Assembly: GCA_029204225.1 (NCBI GenBank)
Contig: CM055112.1
Span: forward strand, 28,720,703 to 28,784,702
Direction: 5' to 3'
DNA from: Diphasiastrum complanatum
Taxonomy: Eukaryota > Streptophyta > Lycopodiopsida > Lycopodiales > Lycopodiaceae
Length of the DNA: 64,000 nt
Shown: positions 54,185 through 64,000 of the stretch, piece by piece
Layout: every line of letters begins with the position of its first letter
How positions within the stretch are numbered: position 1 is the first letter of the stretch
Position numbers and translations under genes: made by a program
Notes under the pieces: model-generated
Seen by the model: only the letters and a program-made list of their open reading frames with translations
The model's database searches: none
Told to the model about the DNA's origin: nothing

Positions 54185-54965
54185 AGTCTGCGAGGGTTAT
54201 CTTGTGCAAGGGTTGGTTGTGCGAGGGTTCTTTAGTTATTTTTGCAGATAAAAAATCTGATATCTCTCTGATCTTTGGGAAGTAACTCTTGCAAGGCTCA
54301 CAGTAGCTAAATCTGGGTCAGATCTCACTATAGAATTCACTGCGAGAGTTAACTCTTGCAAGAAGTGAAAATTTCACTGTCTACGAGGTTCAAAACCACT
54401 TTTCTGGCTTGATCTTCACCAAATCTCAAAACTAACTCTTGCAGGCTTCATCACTGATGTAAATTGACATTCTAAATCGACTAAGAGGGTTTGCGAGAGT
54501 TCTTATTGGAAGGATTTGTTGGATCTTCACTTTTTAGTAATTTTTTAGCACTTAAACCCAATTTTCTGCTCACTGGAATCAAACTAACTCTCGCAAGCTC
54601 TTCTGTGTCCTGGTCTCACTGAGATGGAACTTCACAATCCTCTACGAGAGTTCTTGACCACTGGAACTGAAAATTTTGCTGTCTGCGAGGGTTCACTTGT
54701 ACTTTCCCGTCTTTTTTTCACTAGGAACTCTCGCACAGGCACTTAGACATCAAACTAACTCTCGCAAGCTTCTCTGTGTCCTGGTCTCACGATGGAGCTT
54801 CAGAGGGCTTTGCGAGAGTTCTTATGAAGATTTGAATTTTTTCGGATTTTTTCAAGGGTTTTTTGAATTTTTTATGATTTTTCGCTGATTTTTACAATCT
54901 GCTTGGAACTAACTCTCGCAGGCTTCTATGGTACTCTAGAGCTGCTGCCAGTCATGCAAGAGTTA
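54185..54965 (-). repeat. field of TGCGAGAGTT / AACTCTCGCA motifs in gypsy leader
   Basis: About 17 copies of GCGAGRGTT or its complement AACTCTYGCA, some varying by one base, spread over 780 bp in both orientations between the primer site and gag. Examples are near 54191, 54222, 54343, 54352, 54434, 54492, 54587, 54686, 54757, 54811 and 54909. A shorter cluster is in the 3' region at 44175-44420. Confidence 0.85.
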
Positions 54966-55260
54966 ATTCACACTGGTTCTGGAGATATAAATATCTGATG
55001 AGTTCTTAGGCTCTTTTTCCCTCCAAAATTGCAGATTGGTGTGTTTTTTTGGGTTTTTGGGCTGGTTGGTTTGGGTTTCAAGCCCTTAGAGGCTGTTCAA
55101 GGCCTTCTCTACCCTCTCACACCTCCTCCGCTAGCTGTGAACAGTCCAAACACAAAAAAATACAGAAAACTAATTCTAAACACCCAAAAATCTACCTAAA
55201 ACTACTCTAAAAAGCAAGAAAATAGCTAAAATACAGCTAAACTAGTTAGTGGAAACCTAT

Positions 55261-55277
55261 CCCCGGCAACGGTGCCA
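55261..55277 (-). other. gypsy primer-binding site
   Basis: Minus strand TGGCACCGTTGCCGGGG, one base from the LTR end. This is the site type found in Tat and Athila lineages (TGGCGCCGTTGCCGGGG). Confidence 0.85.
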
Positions 55278-55278
55278 T

Positions 55279-56087
55279 TGTAGGGTCAAAGATCTTGCGT
55301 AGTATAGTCCTCCCCAAGGGTTAGATTACTGGATAGGTACCTAACTATGCATAGATGCTAATTTTAGTTAGTTTCCTACTTCCTCCCTAACTCTATTCAC
55401 CACTAACACTACTCTCCCTTAACTCTACTCCTCTACTCTAACATTCATCATTATTTGGGTGAAGGAAAGGGATACAAAAGGAGAGGAAGAGAGAAGAGAA
55501 GAGAGAAAGAGAGAGAGAGATGAGATGGAGGTTAGCTCAAATGCTCAATGTCATTGCTTATGGAAAAACCTTAACTAGCATAAGCAAAAAGCATGGGAAA
55601 TGAAAATAACAAGCAATCACAACAATAGCATAAACAAGATTGATTAGCAAATGAGGATGCTTGAGCTCTCAAAATGGTAGAGTCTCCTCCTCTTTATTAA
55701 GCATGAAAATAGTGTACAAATGGTGCCTTTTTATAAAATGGGGAAGGCCCTTGCCCCTCAATCCTATTGGCTAATATTCACATTGATCCTATCCATTCAT
55801 CTTGGACCCAACTTGATCCAAGGGTCCACAAAAAGTACATTGGAAATCACAAGATTCATGTGAGTCCAAAATTGGACCCAACTCTAGAAGTAAACTCTAA
55901 GTTTAGAATTGACTTTGGGCCTCAAGTTTTATTATAATTACAAAGGGCCCAAGTCTATTATTTTATTTACAATTTCACTTGCGTGCTCATTGGGCCATGG
56001 GCTTATACACGCAGGATGCCATGCCCTCGCAACACATTTTATTGGATGATTTTATTTATTTACACTTTGTTGGGAATACCCCTAACA
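55279..56087 (-). repeat. gypsy 5' LTR, 809 bp
   Basis: From TGTTAGGGGTATTCCC (56087) to GACCCTACA (55279) on the minus strand. A TATA motif lies at about 55728-55737. It holds ~80 bp (near 55976-56060) absent from the 3' LTR. Confidence 0.93.
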
Positions 56088-56092
56088 CACTT
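56088..56092. repeat. target-site duplication CACTT (right)
   Basis: Identical to 42778-42782. Confidence 0.9.
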
Positions 56093-56600
56093 TAAGGGTC
56101 ACTTGGGTCAATATGGCATGGATTTGCTCTGACATCAACACACGTGTCCAGGTCTTCTGGCTAATTGAAACTTTTTCATACTTCACTATGTTTAAAACGA
56201 ACTGATATGGATCAATTGACTGTAAGCTGATCAGTATGGCACTCACCCTGATACGGTGATATAATAGCTTGGCCTATTGCTAAAACATTGGTTGTCTGGG
56301 AAGATTGGACTATGATTTAAAATGCCATTTAAAGTTGTTAAGTAATATAACTTTTTTTGGACATGAATAACAATTGTTGTTCAGCCATGACACCTATCTT
56401 CCTCACTGAACTAACTTGAGCGGTTTTGTTTTGTGGAATGGTGACAGGTATCAACTGGACGTCTTGAGAGTGGTTATGCTTTATGGTGCTTTACAGTATT
56501 GTATTTTACTTTTCAGCTATATTTTACCTTGTTGGATTATGAATAAAGGCTTTAAAAGATTTCAGCCTTGTTTTGTCAAGAGAAACTAAGTGTGGTCTTG

Positions 56601-56604
<4 letters not shown>
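56093..56604. other. no recognisable gene
   Basis: Short frames only; flank of the gypsy insertion. Confidence 0.5.
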
Positions 56605-57029
<425 letters not shown>

Positions 57030-57194
57030 TTTTTCTTAAAAAAACTTCTAGTCTTTTGGTGGGAAACTTGGTTTTTATCGAACAGCTATGATCAGTGCAT
57101 AGTATAGGGATTCAATCTAACGATGAGCATCTTCAAGCACCTGGTGCACTAAGAGGTACTGGAATTTCTATAAGAGGGAAGATCACTACAACGT

Positions 57195-57195
57195 T

Positions 57196-57286
<91 letters not shown>
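57195..57286. repeat. (CT)n microsatellite, ~90 bp
   Basis: CT run with one CC interruption near 57213. Translations are artefacts. Confidence 0.96.
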
Positions 57287-57289
<3 letters not shown>

Positions 57290-57807
57290 TTAGCTCTCTT
57301 GGTTTGCTTCTCTACTGCTGCCATCTCTGCCTCGATATAGACTTTTTGGTTTCAATTTTTTGGTAGTTTAGGGTTTAGGTTACAACAAAGTTCAAACCTG
57401 AAGAATTGTGCGTAACCAAAACATGAACCATGCATTTGCGAGATCAACAATTGCCATGATCGATTCTGAATTGGAAGAAAAAATATGATAGTTAGTATGG
57501 ATGGCTACCTGCTACTTTGAGAAGAATCAAAAGTGTACCAATTGCACAATCTCAAGAGGGCCTAGTTCTCAGATCCAAACTTAAAGACGTGTTAAATATT
57601 ACATGCTAAGCACTAATCTAAATAACAAAAAAAAGTGATACAATTAGGGCTGCACATCTTTCCGTGAGCACAAAACTAGACAGTCCAAAGTTTTACAAGG
57701 AAAAAAGAACTTCTTGCCATCTAAACAAGACTAACAGTAGTTTCTTTATCTAGAGAGAGCACCTCAATTTCTGTTAGGAGTGGCTGGTGAATAAACATGT
57801 TTGTGTT
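57287..57807. other. no recognisable gene
   Basis: Nothing identified; probable 3' flank of the SWIM-like frame on the minus strand. Confidence 0.5.
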
Positions 57808-58650
57808 CTAGTCTAGCCCTAGCAATCTAAGAAAAACATAGTACAAATGTTTGCATGCTAGATACGACTTTCCCTCCATGTGACAAGCTTGAAAATCCGC
57901 ACATGTGCAAGACGGTTGTTGTGCTATGCGAACATCGTACTCTCCCTCGTGGTCTAAACAAATCATTGTAATGGTAAAGATTTCATGGTGTTCTTCTTTG
58001 ACACACTTAACAACCTTCACACTCGCCAACATAGTAAGACACCAATCAATGCGTTGTTGTGCCTTGAGTGAGATCGTCGTTCTGATTTTAAATCGTCTTC
58101 TGGGTGGCATAGTGTCTTCTGCGCTTGGGAAAGATGAGTCATGATCTTCAGTGGTGCCATGTCCTGGTGGTTGCTATCTTGGTGTGCAATGTCCTGGTGT
58201 GCAATGTTATTCATGAGAGTTTGATGCATCAGCACCCCTTTGATGAGAAATTGGTGGCTTGCCCCCATCCACAACCTGCATTTGTAAGACATAACCTCCA
58301 CGTGTCAGGATCTCAGCTTCCCGTTGAGTTAAATTAGTGCCTTTGGCGACTGGCCAAATGCTGGGAAGTTTATGAGGCATTTGAGTAAATTTCCATTTGT
58401 TTGTTTTCCATGTGTGTGTGCAATCACCAGCACAAAACCACATAAATTGTGGAGTGCTTCCTTTAATATGCTTTCTAATACCGTAGAAGGAAGGCCTTGC
58501 GATACCTCTCATTGAACAACCAATAGGACGTTCACAAGGACCCTCTTTAGGAATCAACCCGAGACACTTGACTCGACTATTGATAGTTGCTCTTCGTATT
58601 GCCCACATACTTATGTGTACATCCTCTTCAACCACTGGCTTCCCATCCAC
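57808..58650 (-). pseudogene. SWIM zinc-finger protein frame, broken or spliced
   Basis: The lower segment (58110-57808, 100 residues) ends in a SWIM-type finger: CTCADFQACHMEGKSYLACK followed by H, i.e. C-x-C-x(n)-C-x-H, preceded by FTITMICLDHEGEYDVRIAQ, the usual strand pair. It resembles plant SWIM proteins that have this module next to a RING domain. The upper segment (58650-58207, 147 residues) is in the same frame and includes GCSMRGIARPSFYGIRKHIK and FMWFCAGDCTHTW, perhaps another Cys-rich unit. Three stops separate them, across a short CACCAGGACATTG repeat; an intron or decay could explain this. A primer-binding site at 59246 suggests it may lie inside a gypsy element. Confidence 0.45.
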
Positions 58651-59245
58651 CTTGCATTCCTCCTCCCTGTGGGTAGCGGCAAAAATTATTTGTTTAGGAA
58701 TAGCACGACGTCCTCTATATATATTTTAGTTATTGTACTCTGGCCGATGGCTTGCATTCTCTTTGATTCCAACAGTTTTACTAGGCTTTCTTTTTCTTCC
58801 CACAGTCTCCTTATCACCCTCCATGTGGTCTGGTTGATGGTACATAGGCATACCAAATGTGCGTGTTTGGATGGGATGTCATGCTCTTTGCTGAAAGGAG
58901 GGCGGGCTCTTTGATGGGATGAAATGCGTGGTTGGATCTAGGTTGATAGCGAGGCAAAACGGGTGGCTGACCTCTATGCTTGTGTGCATAAAAGTGGCTG
59001 CCCTCTGTGCTTGTGTGCATAAACCCTCTACAAGCATAAATCCCTAAACCCTTGATGAACGTAAACCCCTTATGAGACCTCTTAAAGGAGAATGCTTGCA
59101 AGAAAAATAGAAAGCAAAAAGCAAAAGCAGTAAGCAACATAGAGACAACAACAAGCAAGAACGATAAGATCAGCTAGAAACGTAGAATAAACAAAAACAA
59201 GAACAAGCAAAAATCGTAGCTAAAACATAGAGCAATCGAGAAAAA
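58651..59245 (-). other. no clear gene; short 31-bp tandem duplication
   Basis: TGGCTG-CCTCT-TGCTTGTGTGCATAAA occurs twice at 58968-59028. Open frames here have a hydrophobic start but no family signature. Confidence 0.45.
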
Positions 59246-59262
59246 GAGCGGCAACGACGCCA
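59246..59262 (-). other. probable gypsy primer-binding site, orphan
   Basis: Minus strand TGGCGTCGTTGCCGCTC resembles the Tat/Athila site at 55261-55277. One base to the right, TGTTGTGTCTTCAGC (59264) would be the LTR end. No second LTR was found. Confidence 0.5.
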
Positions 59263-59263
59263 A

Positions 59264-60440
59264 TGTTGTGTCTTCAGCATCCACACCGGCTATGGCTCAA
59301 CTAGTCTACGCTATGGCTTCTCCAATTAGCTTGGATATGGATGCAAGAAAGACAGTCACGAGCCTGGTGGTGATTATTCTGAGGGTAAGATCCACTCTTC
59401 TCTCTTTTCTCTCCTTAGTTTCTAGCAAATGACGGCTTAACCTAAAAGATAAAACCCTAAACTAAATCTCATCCTCTAAGGCTTACCCTATTAGAGAATG
59501 GAGGGCCTAGATTAACTTAACTTGTTGCCAGATGAATAATATACAATACAATGTGAAGTAACACATGAATAATATACAATACAATGTGAAGTAACACAGT
59601 ACATGAAACCACACAAGGGAGAACACTCAAAGAGAAAGATAGGCTTGTATTGCAAATGAGGTTCTTCTCGAAAATGGACTCTTCCACTCCTATTTATACT
59701 TGGAGTGGTGGTCACTTACAAAAATATACTGTGGGACAAGTAAGCCACATAGAATAACTTAATTTTGAATCACACTGGTGCCATGGGACAAATCCCCAAT
59801 AGGCCTTTGTGACTAATTACATAACTTGAAATCACATATCTATGTGCAATGCCCATGACAATTTAAACTTAGAACTAAATAACTTAAGCCATTACGGATA
59901 AAGTAAAAGCCTAAACTTGATGGGCAAGTTCTATGTTTAAATTTTATCTTGCTTGTATTTTAAAAATGTTCCGTAAGATGGCTAAAATATTCCTTGGAAT
60001 ATCAGCCTACAATGTTGTTTTACAACATCCTAGAATCAAGGCACTTATCTATGAGGGAATGTGCTTCCAAGGCATATGAAGAGTTATTTGCACCATATCA
60101 TACTTGGGCAATCCGGAAAACGGTGACACCAGGAATGTATATGCTCCCTTCAAAGGGCCATTTTTCGAGAAAGATCCATGAGGATGAAACTTCCGCAGGG
60201 GCTCAAATGTAAGTATATATACGGCTGCAACACCAATAATTGATTTCATAAATGCAATGTTCATAGCAAGAAGGAAAGGAAGATGTGCATGACACGCAGA
60301 GATCGCAATAGTATCAATCAAGCAGGTTGCTGTTAGAATCCATGGATCGATCTCGAGTTGCAGGAGAATTGAAAACTGTTTAAGGAGACCCACATAAGTG
60401 TGTTTGAGATCAGGCAGCTACTAACGGACAATTAAGTCAT
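59264..60440 (-). other. possible gypsy LTR and flank; no gene
   Basis: If 59246 is a primer site, a minus-strand LTR starts here to the right, with its far edge undefined. It holds a perfect 33-bp tandem duplication at 59532-59597 (ATGAATAATATACAATACAA...). The frame at 60393-60049 has no recognised domain. Confidence 0.4.
59532..59597. repeat. 33-bp perfect tandem duplication
   Basis: Two identical copies of a 33-bp unit ending GAAGTAACAC. Confidence 0.95.
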
Positions 60441-60965
60441 AAAACTTCCAATCTCGCAACACAAGCAGAATATGTAACAAAGCAATTTCAACCACAGCAA
60501 ACTGAATTCGCGGAAGGTGGATTGAATTCGCGGAGAAGTCGCGAGGGGGAGAAAGTTGAATTCGTGGAAGGTGGATTCGCAGGTGCCCGGGACTCGCGAG
60601 TAATCGCAGCAGAAATGGAGAAATGAAATCTTCAGATGACTCGTGGAGAAGTCACCGGAAGAACTCGTTGGAATCATGGAGGAGAAATTAAAATCGTGAA
60701 GGAAGTTGCCAGAAATCGCCCGTGAAAATCGCAGTGCCAAAGAAATCGCCTAAGTGGAGAAGTCACGAAGTCAGAATCGAGGGCGTTTGAATTTGTGGAG
60801 GTCAGAAGTCGCAGGAGCCAGGGAGTAACTGCAGGAGAATTCATGGAAAATCGAATTCGTGGTAACTCGTGAAGAATTCGCCAAAATCTGTGAAGAAATC
60901 ATGCGTGCGGGGGGTGTGTGCCTACAGGAGAATTCATGAGGTGAATTCATGGAGGAATCGCCACG
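60440..60965. repeat. degenerate AATTCGYGG / AGTCGC repeat field
   Basis: GAATTCGCGG, GAATTCGTGG, ATTCATGGA and GAGAAGTCGC/AGTCACG words recur more than 15 times over 520 bp without a fixed period. The sequence is G-rich on the plus strand and has no coding sense. Confidence 0.75.
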
Positions 60966-61635
60966 GATTCGTCAGGGGGTTTCTGCGAGTCTGATTTTTC
61001 TTGGTTTTTTTTTTTTAATTATTTGTTCATGTAGTCCTTAGGGTTAGGGTTTTTGAGGCCCTAGGGTTAGGGCTGGGTGTAGGTGAGATTAGGTCAGTTT
61101 TATTTTATTTTATTTAAGGGGTTTTTTTTTGCAAAAATTTTAGAATGAAGCAATGAAAAAAAATTAACAAAGAAATTAAACTTCAGAAATGAATTTCTTA
61201 CCAAAGCTAGGATTTGAACTCTTTCACAAGAATTGGCATATATCTCTCAATTCTCAACCAAATTGGCTCAAATTCAAGCTGAGTGTGAGTTCTACAGTCC
61301 TGTAGAAATACAGTCTAAAATTAAGCCAAAAGTACAGCCAAAAATGAAAAAAAGACGGACTGCAAAAACTACCACTAACTAGAAATGGAAGAAAAAACAC
61401 ATAAATGGCCATAACTTGGCCATTATAGCTCCAAATCAAAAAATCTGAGTACATCCAAGAAGCTAAACAAAAGATCTATTGATCTACAACAAGAAACTAC
61501 ACAAAAAATTGAAGATTAAATGGTCAAAAATTGAATCAAATATTGCTGAAAATTGAAAAAAACAAAAAAACAAGAACAAGAAACTCTACCAAAAATTAGC
61601 CAAATCCACCAAATATGATGGGGAAAGGATCTAAT
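60966..61635 (-). other. no gene; probable retroelement leader
   Basis: AT-rich, ends at a Met-tRNA type primer site. It could be the leader of a minus-strand copia element. Confidence 0.4.
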
Positions 61636-61647
61636 GCTCTGATACCA
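61636..61647 (-). other. orphan copia primer-binding site
   Basis: Minus strand TGGTATCAGAGC, an exact match to the plant copia site. The sequence to the right (61648 to about 62180) would then be an LTR, but its ends and partner are not visible. Confidence 0.6.
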
Positions 61648-62191
61648 AAATTCTCATGTGCCAACCTTTGCATTAAAATATTTAATCCATTCATAAACAT
61701 CAAATACAGTGGAAATACAAGAAATAAAAAAAAACTAGTCAAAAATCAAAAAGATAGCTAAAAGTAGCAAAACTTCACCAAAATGGGTAAAGATAGAATC
61801 CATTATTCATGATTATTGATCATTTCACAAGATTAGGCCTGAAACTAGAGCATGATCATAGCTCTTCATGTGCTGCCATGAGCCACTTTCTCCATCAAGA
61901 AAGCTCTCAAAGAGAAGCTCCAAGACCTTTTAAAACTCAAAATTACAAAATGAACAATAGCCTTTAAATTTAGCACGACCTCAGCTATTTATAGTGGTCA
62001 TTTGTGCCTCTACTATAAGTTTGGGACCTTATTTGGCTAATTCGGGGCCTTACAACCATTATTATAAGTCCACTATCACAAATAGAGCGAGGTTGTTCGA
62101 GCCACCTTATTAATTGTCCTAATGACTAACTCTAGTCTACTTTAGCTCCATGGCCATATATGGCAATTCATTAGTAAAGCTCATGGACTAA
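61648..62191 (-). other. possible copia LTR; no gene
   Basis: AT-rich and non-coding. Placed as LTR only because of the adjacent primer site. Confidence 0.35.
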
Positions 62192-62741
62192 TTACATGCA
62201 GCACATGACAAGTTGTGAATCTGCCAACATGTGGAATAGGGACATCAGTATCCAAAGGATTCTGGTTTTGTAATGCTGGGTGTACTTAGTTGAGTAAGTA
62301 CAAGCAGCAACTAGAGCTTGATCATTGGTGGCATCAAATCGATACCCATCCTTGGTCTTCCACTTGTCAACAGATGGATCTATGAACTTGAAGTATGCTA
62401 TTGTTTTAATCTTTTGGGGTAACTGCATTCGGGTCCTCAAGGGAAGTCGATAGTATAGAAGTCTGCTCCAGAAAGATATACATTATAGACATAATTTTTG
62501 TCAGGAGGTACCATAAAATGGCATGACCCGGCAGTTGGATTATAACTGGCATATGCCATGTGTAGTAGGTATGGACTTTGGTAACCAGTCAGAACATAGA
62601 TCTAAAACTCAATCTAAGTGAGGAATCGGTTTGCCTACTGGTACCAAGTTGTGATCTCTATAAGATACAGCTGACCCATCTGGATATCGATCTTATTGGT
62701 ATCTGGGTCATCAGAGCTGGAGGACTGGTGGGACGACATGA
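62192..62741 (-). pseudogene. unidentified decayed reading frame
   Basis: From ATG at 62741 one frame reads MSSHQSSSSDDPDTNKIDIQ, MGQLYLIEITTWYQ, then with three stops GYQSPYLLHMAYASYNPTAG and DKNYVYNVYLSGADFYTIDF. A -1 shift near 62450 leads into RTRMQLPQKIKTIAYFKFID and FDATNDQALVAACTYSTKY. Long same-frame sense on both sides of the breaks suggests former coding sequence. I do not recognise the family; a retroelement gag is possible. Confidence 0.35.
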
Positions 62742-62817
62742 CTGGAAACTAGTAGAAGTGCTCTCTGAAAAATAGGGCTCGTTGAGATTTGTAGCAGAGT
62801 TTTGGTGGGGCTCAGCT

Positions 62818-62981
62818 CGGTCGAGATGGTGATGGGAGGCTCGGTTGAGTGGTGATGGAGACATGCGGTCGAGATGGTGACGGAGACACGCGGTCGAGGT
62901 GGTGATGGAGACACGCGGTCAAGGTGGTGATGGAGACACGCGGTCAAGATGGTGATGAAAACACGCGGTCGAGATGGTGAT
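62818..62981. repeat. 25-bp minisatellite, seven units
   Basis: Unit CGGTCGAGATGGTGATGGAG plus ACACG. Starts at 62818, 62842, 62866, 62891, 62916, 62941 and 62966, so the last five are exactly 25 bp apart. Confidence 0.95.
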
Positions 62982-63223
62982 TTGGAGTACTCGTCGGTGC
63001 AAGGCTGAGATGTGAAAGAGATGTAAACGATGGCGCTCAGACGAAAAATGAAAGTGGAGGAACTTGGCTGAGAAATGGCAGAGTTGAGGTTTCAGTTGAG
63101 AATGGAATGTAAAACTATGGCTATGAAAACAAAGTGTTGAAAAATCATGTCACTATGGAAACGATGGTTTTGGAATGAAAAACGTAGTTTGCAATAGTGA
63201 GGACTAGAGCTCGACTTTCCCCC

Positions 63224-63820
63224 CTACTCCGGACTTTTTCCATCTCCTCTCTCTTCCTTTGACAGCTCTCTTATGGATGTTTTTGGCCACCTTTTGGGCC
63301 CAGGTTTCTTTGGATGGTGTACAGACCCTTTTAGCTCGGCACCGGGCTCGGTTACCCATTTCTTGTGGAGGTGTGGGTCTTCTCTATACGGTTTCTTCTG
63401 CACCTGCAACTTTTCTTGGGAGCTGGGCTCTTGTCGCCTCTGCTTTGCCTTCTTCAGTTCCTTTCTGGCTTTTGCCCTCTCTTGGCGGATTGCATTGCTC
63501 ATGTGGATAGCGGTTCTCTGCCTTTCCAGCACCTCCTCATCGCTGCGCGAGAGCTCTTCCCCCTCTCTGCCCAAGCTTGTCTTCCTCCTTTTGAGCAACT
63601 CCTCACTTTCAGTTCAGATCACCTGCAAGAGATCCTCTTGGAGTGCGTGCACAAGCATACCCTTTCCAGCATGCTCTTTGAGGCTCCTTCCGCGTTGCAT
63701 CGAGCTCGGCTTCTTTCTTGTGCAGGTCCTGGTGCCAGGGCTTGGCTGTCAACTCAGCCTGTTATTCCTTCCTTCCGGTTGTCTTCGACCATCAGTAAAA
63801 ATAAAAGTGCATAAACTATG
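63224..63820 (-). pseudogene. coiled-coil, Lys/Glu-rich reading frame
   Basis: The lower frame (63598-63224, 124 residues) is highly charged: SLGREGEELSRSDEEVLERQ, NAIRQERAKARKELKKAKQR, then a basic tail. Upstream, in a different frame, QAELTAKPWHQDLHKKEAEL (about 63775) has the same heptad style. This suggests a frame-broken coiled-coil protein, perhaps a retroelement gag. The plus-strand frames over the same bases are Leu/Ser/Phe-rich, as expected from antisense of Lys/Glu-rich coding. Confidence 0.4.
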
Positions 63821-64000
63821 ATGATGTCCGTGGACTGACTGCAGCAGATCAGAAAGGTGAAGAGTCGGCTAATGAAGGGAGATGAGATGTAACAGACCCA
63901 ACCACCATCACCCATTGTAGAATAGATAGGGCATGAGCACGTTGCAGGGCAATGGAAACACGTTGCTTGAAAGAAGCCATGAGAATATAACCAGGAATAC

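Larger units (their letters stand above)
42783..56087 (-). mobile_element. Tat/Athila-like Ty3-gypsy element, complete ends, core deleted, with nested copia
   Basis: The LTRs at 55279-56087 and 42783-43518 begin TGTTAGGGGTATTCCC or TGTTGGGGGTATTCCC on the minus strand and end CCTACA. CACTT flanks the element on both sides (42778-42782, 56088-56092). Inside are a leader with many TGCGAGAGTT motifs, gag, four zinc knuckles, an aspartic protease, the extreme C-terminus of integrase and a small extra frame. RT, RNase H and most of integrase are missing between about 45003 and 44870. Without the nested copia the element is about 7.2 kb. Confidence 0.92.

Noticed and set aside
61020-61075. TTAGGGTTAGGG as an interstitial telomere
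   Set aside because: Only two units twice, and the usual plant repeat is TTTAGGG; too short to mean anything.
63273-63821. Plus-strand frame of 182 residues, Leu/Ser/Phe-rich
   Set aside because: Antisense of a Lys/Glu-rich coiled-coil frame; hydrophobic composition is the expected shadow.

Overview
The window is nuclear DNA of a land plant with a large, repeat-rich genome. The evidence is one intact, spliced plant peroxisomal gene with GT-AG introns, surrounded by Ty1-copia and Ty3-gypsy LTR retrotransposons whose primer sites match plant types. I cannot name the species; the long intron and nested elements suit a fern, gymnosperm or large-genome angiosperm. I found no rRNA, tRNA or CRISPR array.

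The only convincing host gene is (S)-2-hydroxy-acid oxidase (glycolate oxidase, GLO). It lies on the minus strand from 26865 to 11119 in 11 exons. The exons join in phase into a 370-residue protein that keeps the FMN and substrate residues and ends in the peroxisomal tripeptide SRL. Nine introns are between about 0.1 and 1.6 kb. Intron 4 is 9.8 kb and holds a chromovirus (about 15421-19727) with a solo LTR inside one of its LTRs, a second gypsy integrase relic, a copia RT relic and a GC-rich island. A second, much weaker host candidate is a broken SWIM zinc-finger reading frame at 57808-58650 (minus).

Most of the rest is retrotransposon. From 1 to 4263 (minus) runs the 5' part of a copia element that looks chimeric. 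Decayed copia ends lie at 8842-9476 (minus) and 9695-10430 (plus). From 28795 to 38933 four copia copies are packed together: a gag-RT deletion derivative, a plus-strand 5' LTR with gag, an RT/RNase H relic split by a GC-rich insert, and a gag-protease element that lost its integrase and RT. A non-coding LTR element with perfect 5-bp target duplications occupies 40163-42093. From 42783 to 56087 lies a Tat/Athila-like gypsy element with perfect target duplications (CACTT). Its gag is split by a complete 6.1-kb copia element (47752-53812, target duplication CCGTG). That nested copia has one long gag-pol frame broken by only two in-frame stops.

The right end (56093-64000) holds long CT microsatellites in a duplicated unit, the SWIM-like frame, two orphan primer-binding sites, a degenerate AATTCGYGG repeat field, a 25-bp minisatellite and a coiled-coil reading frame.

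Repeated themes are: internal deletion of the RT/integrase core with gag and termini kept (four elements), nested insertion, and short repeated or inverted motifs in untranslated leaders. No wholly new system is proven. The best leads are a TAA stop shared by two diverged copia copies, the TGCGAGAGTT motif field in the gypsy leader, a 60-bp repeat with hairpin arms that appear to co-vary, and interleaved inverted repeats in GLO intron 4.
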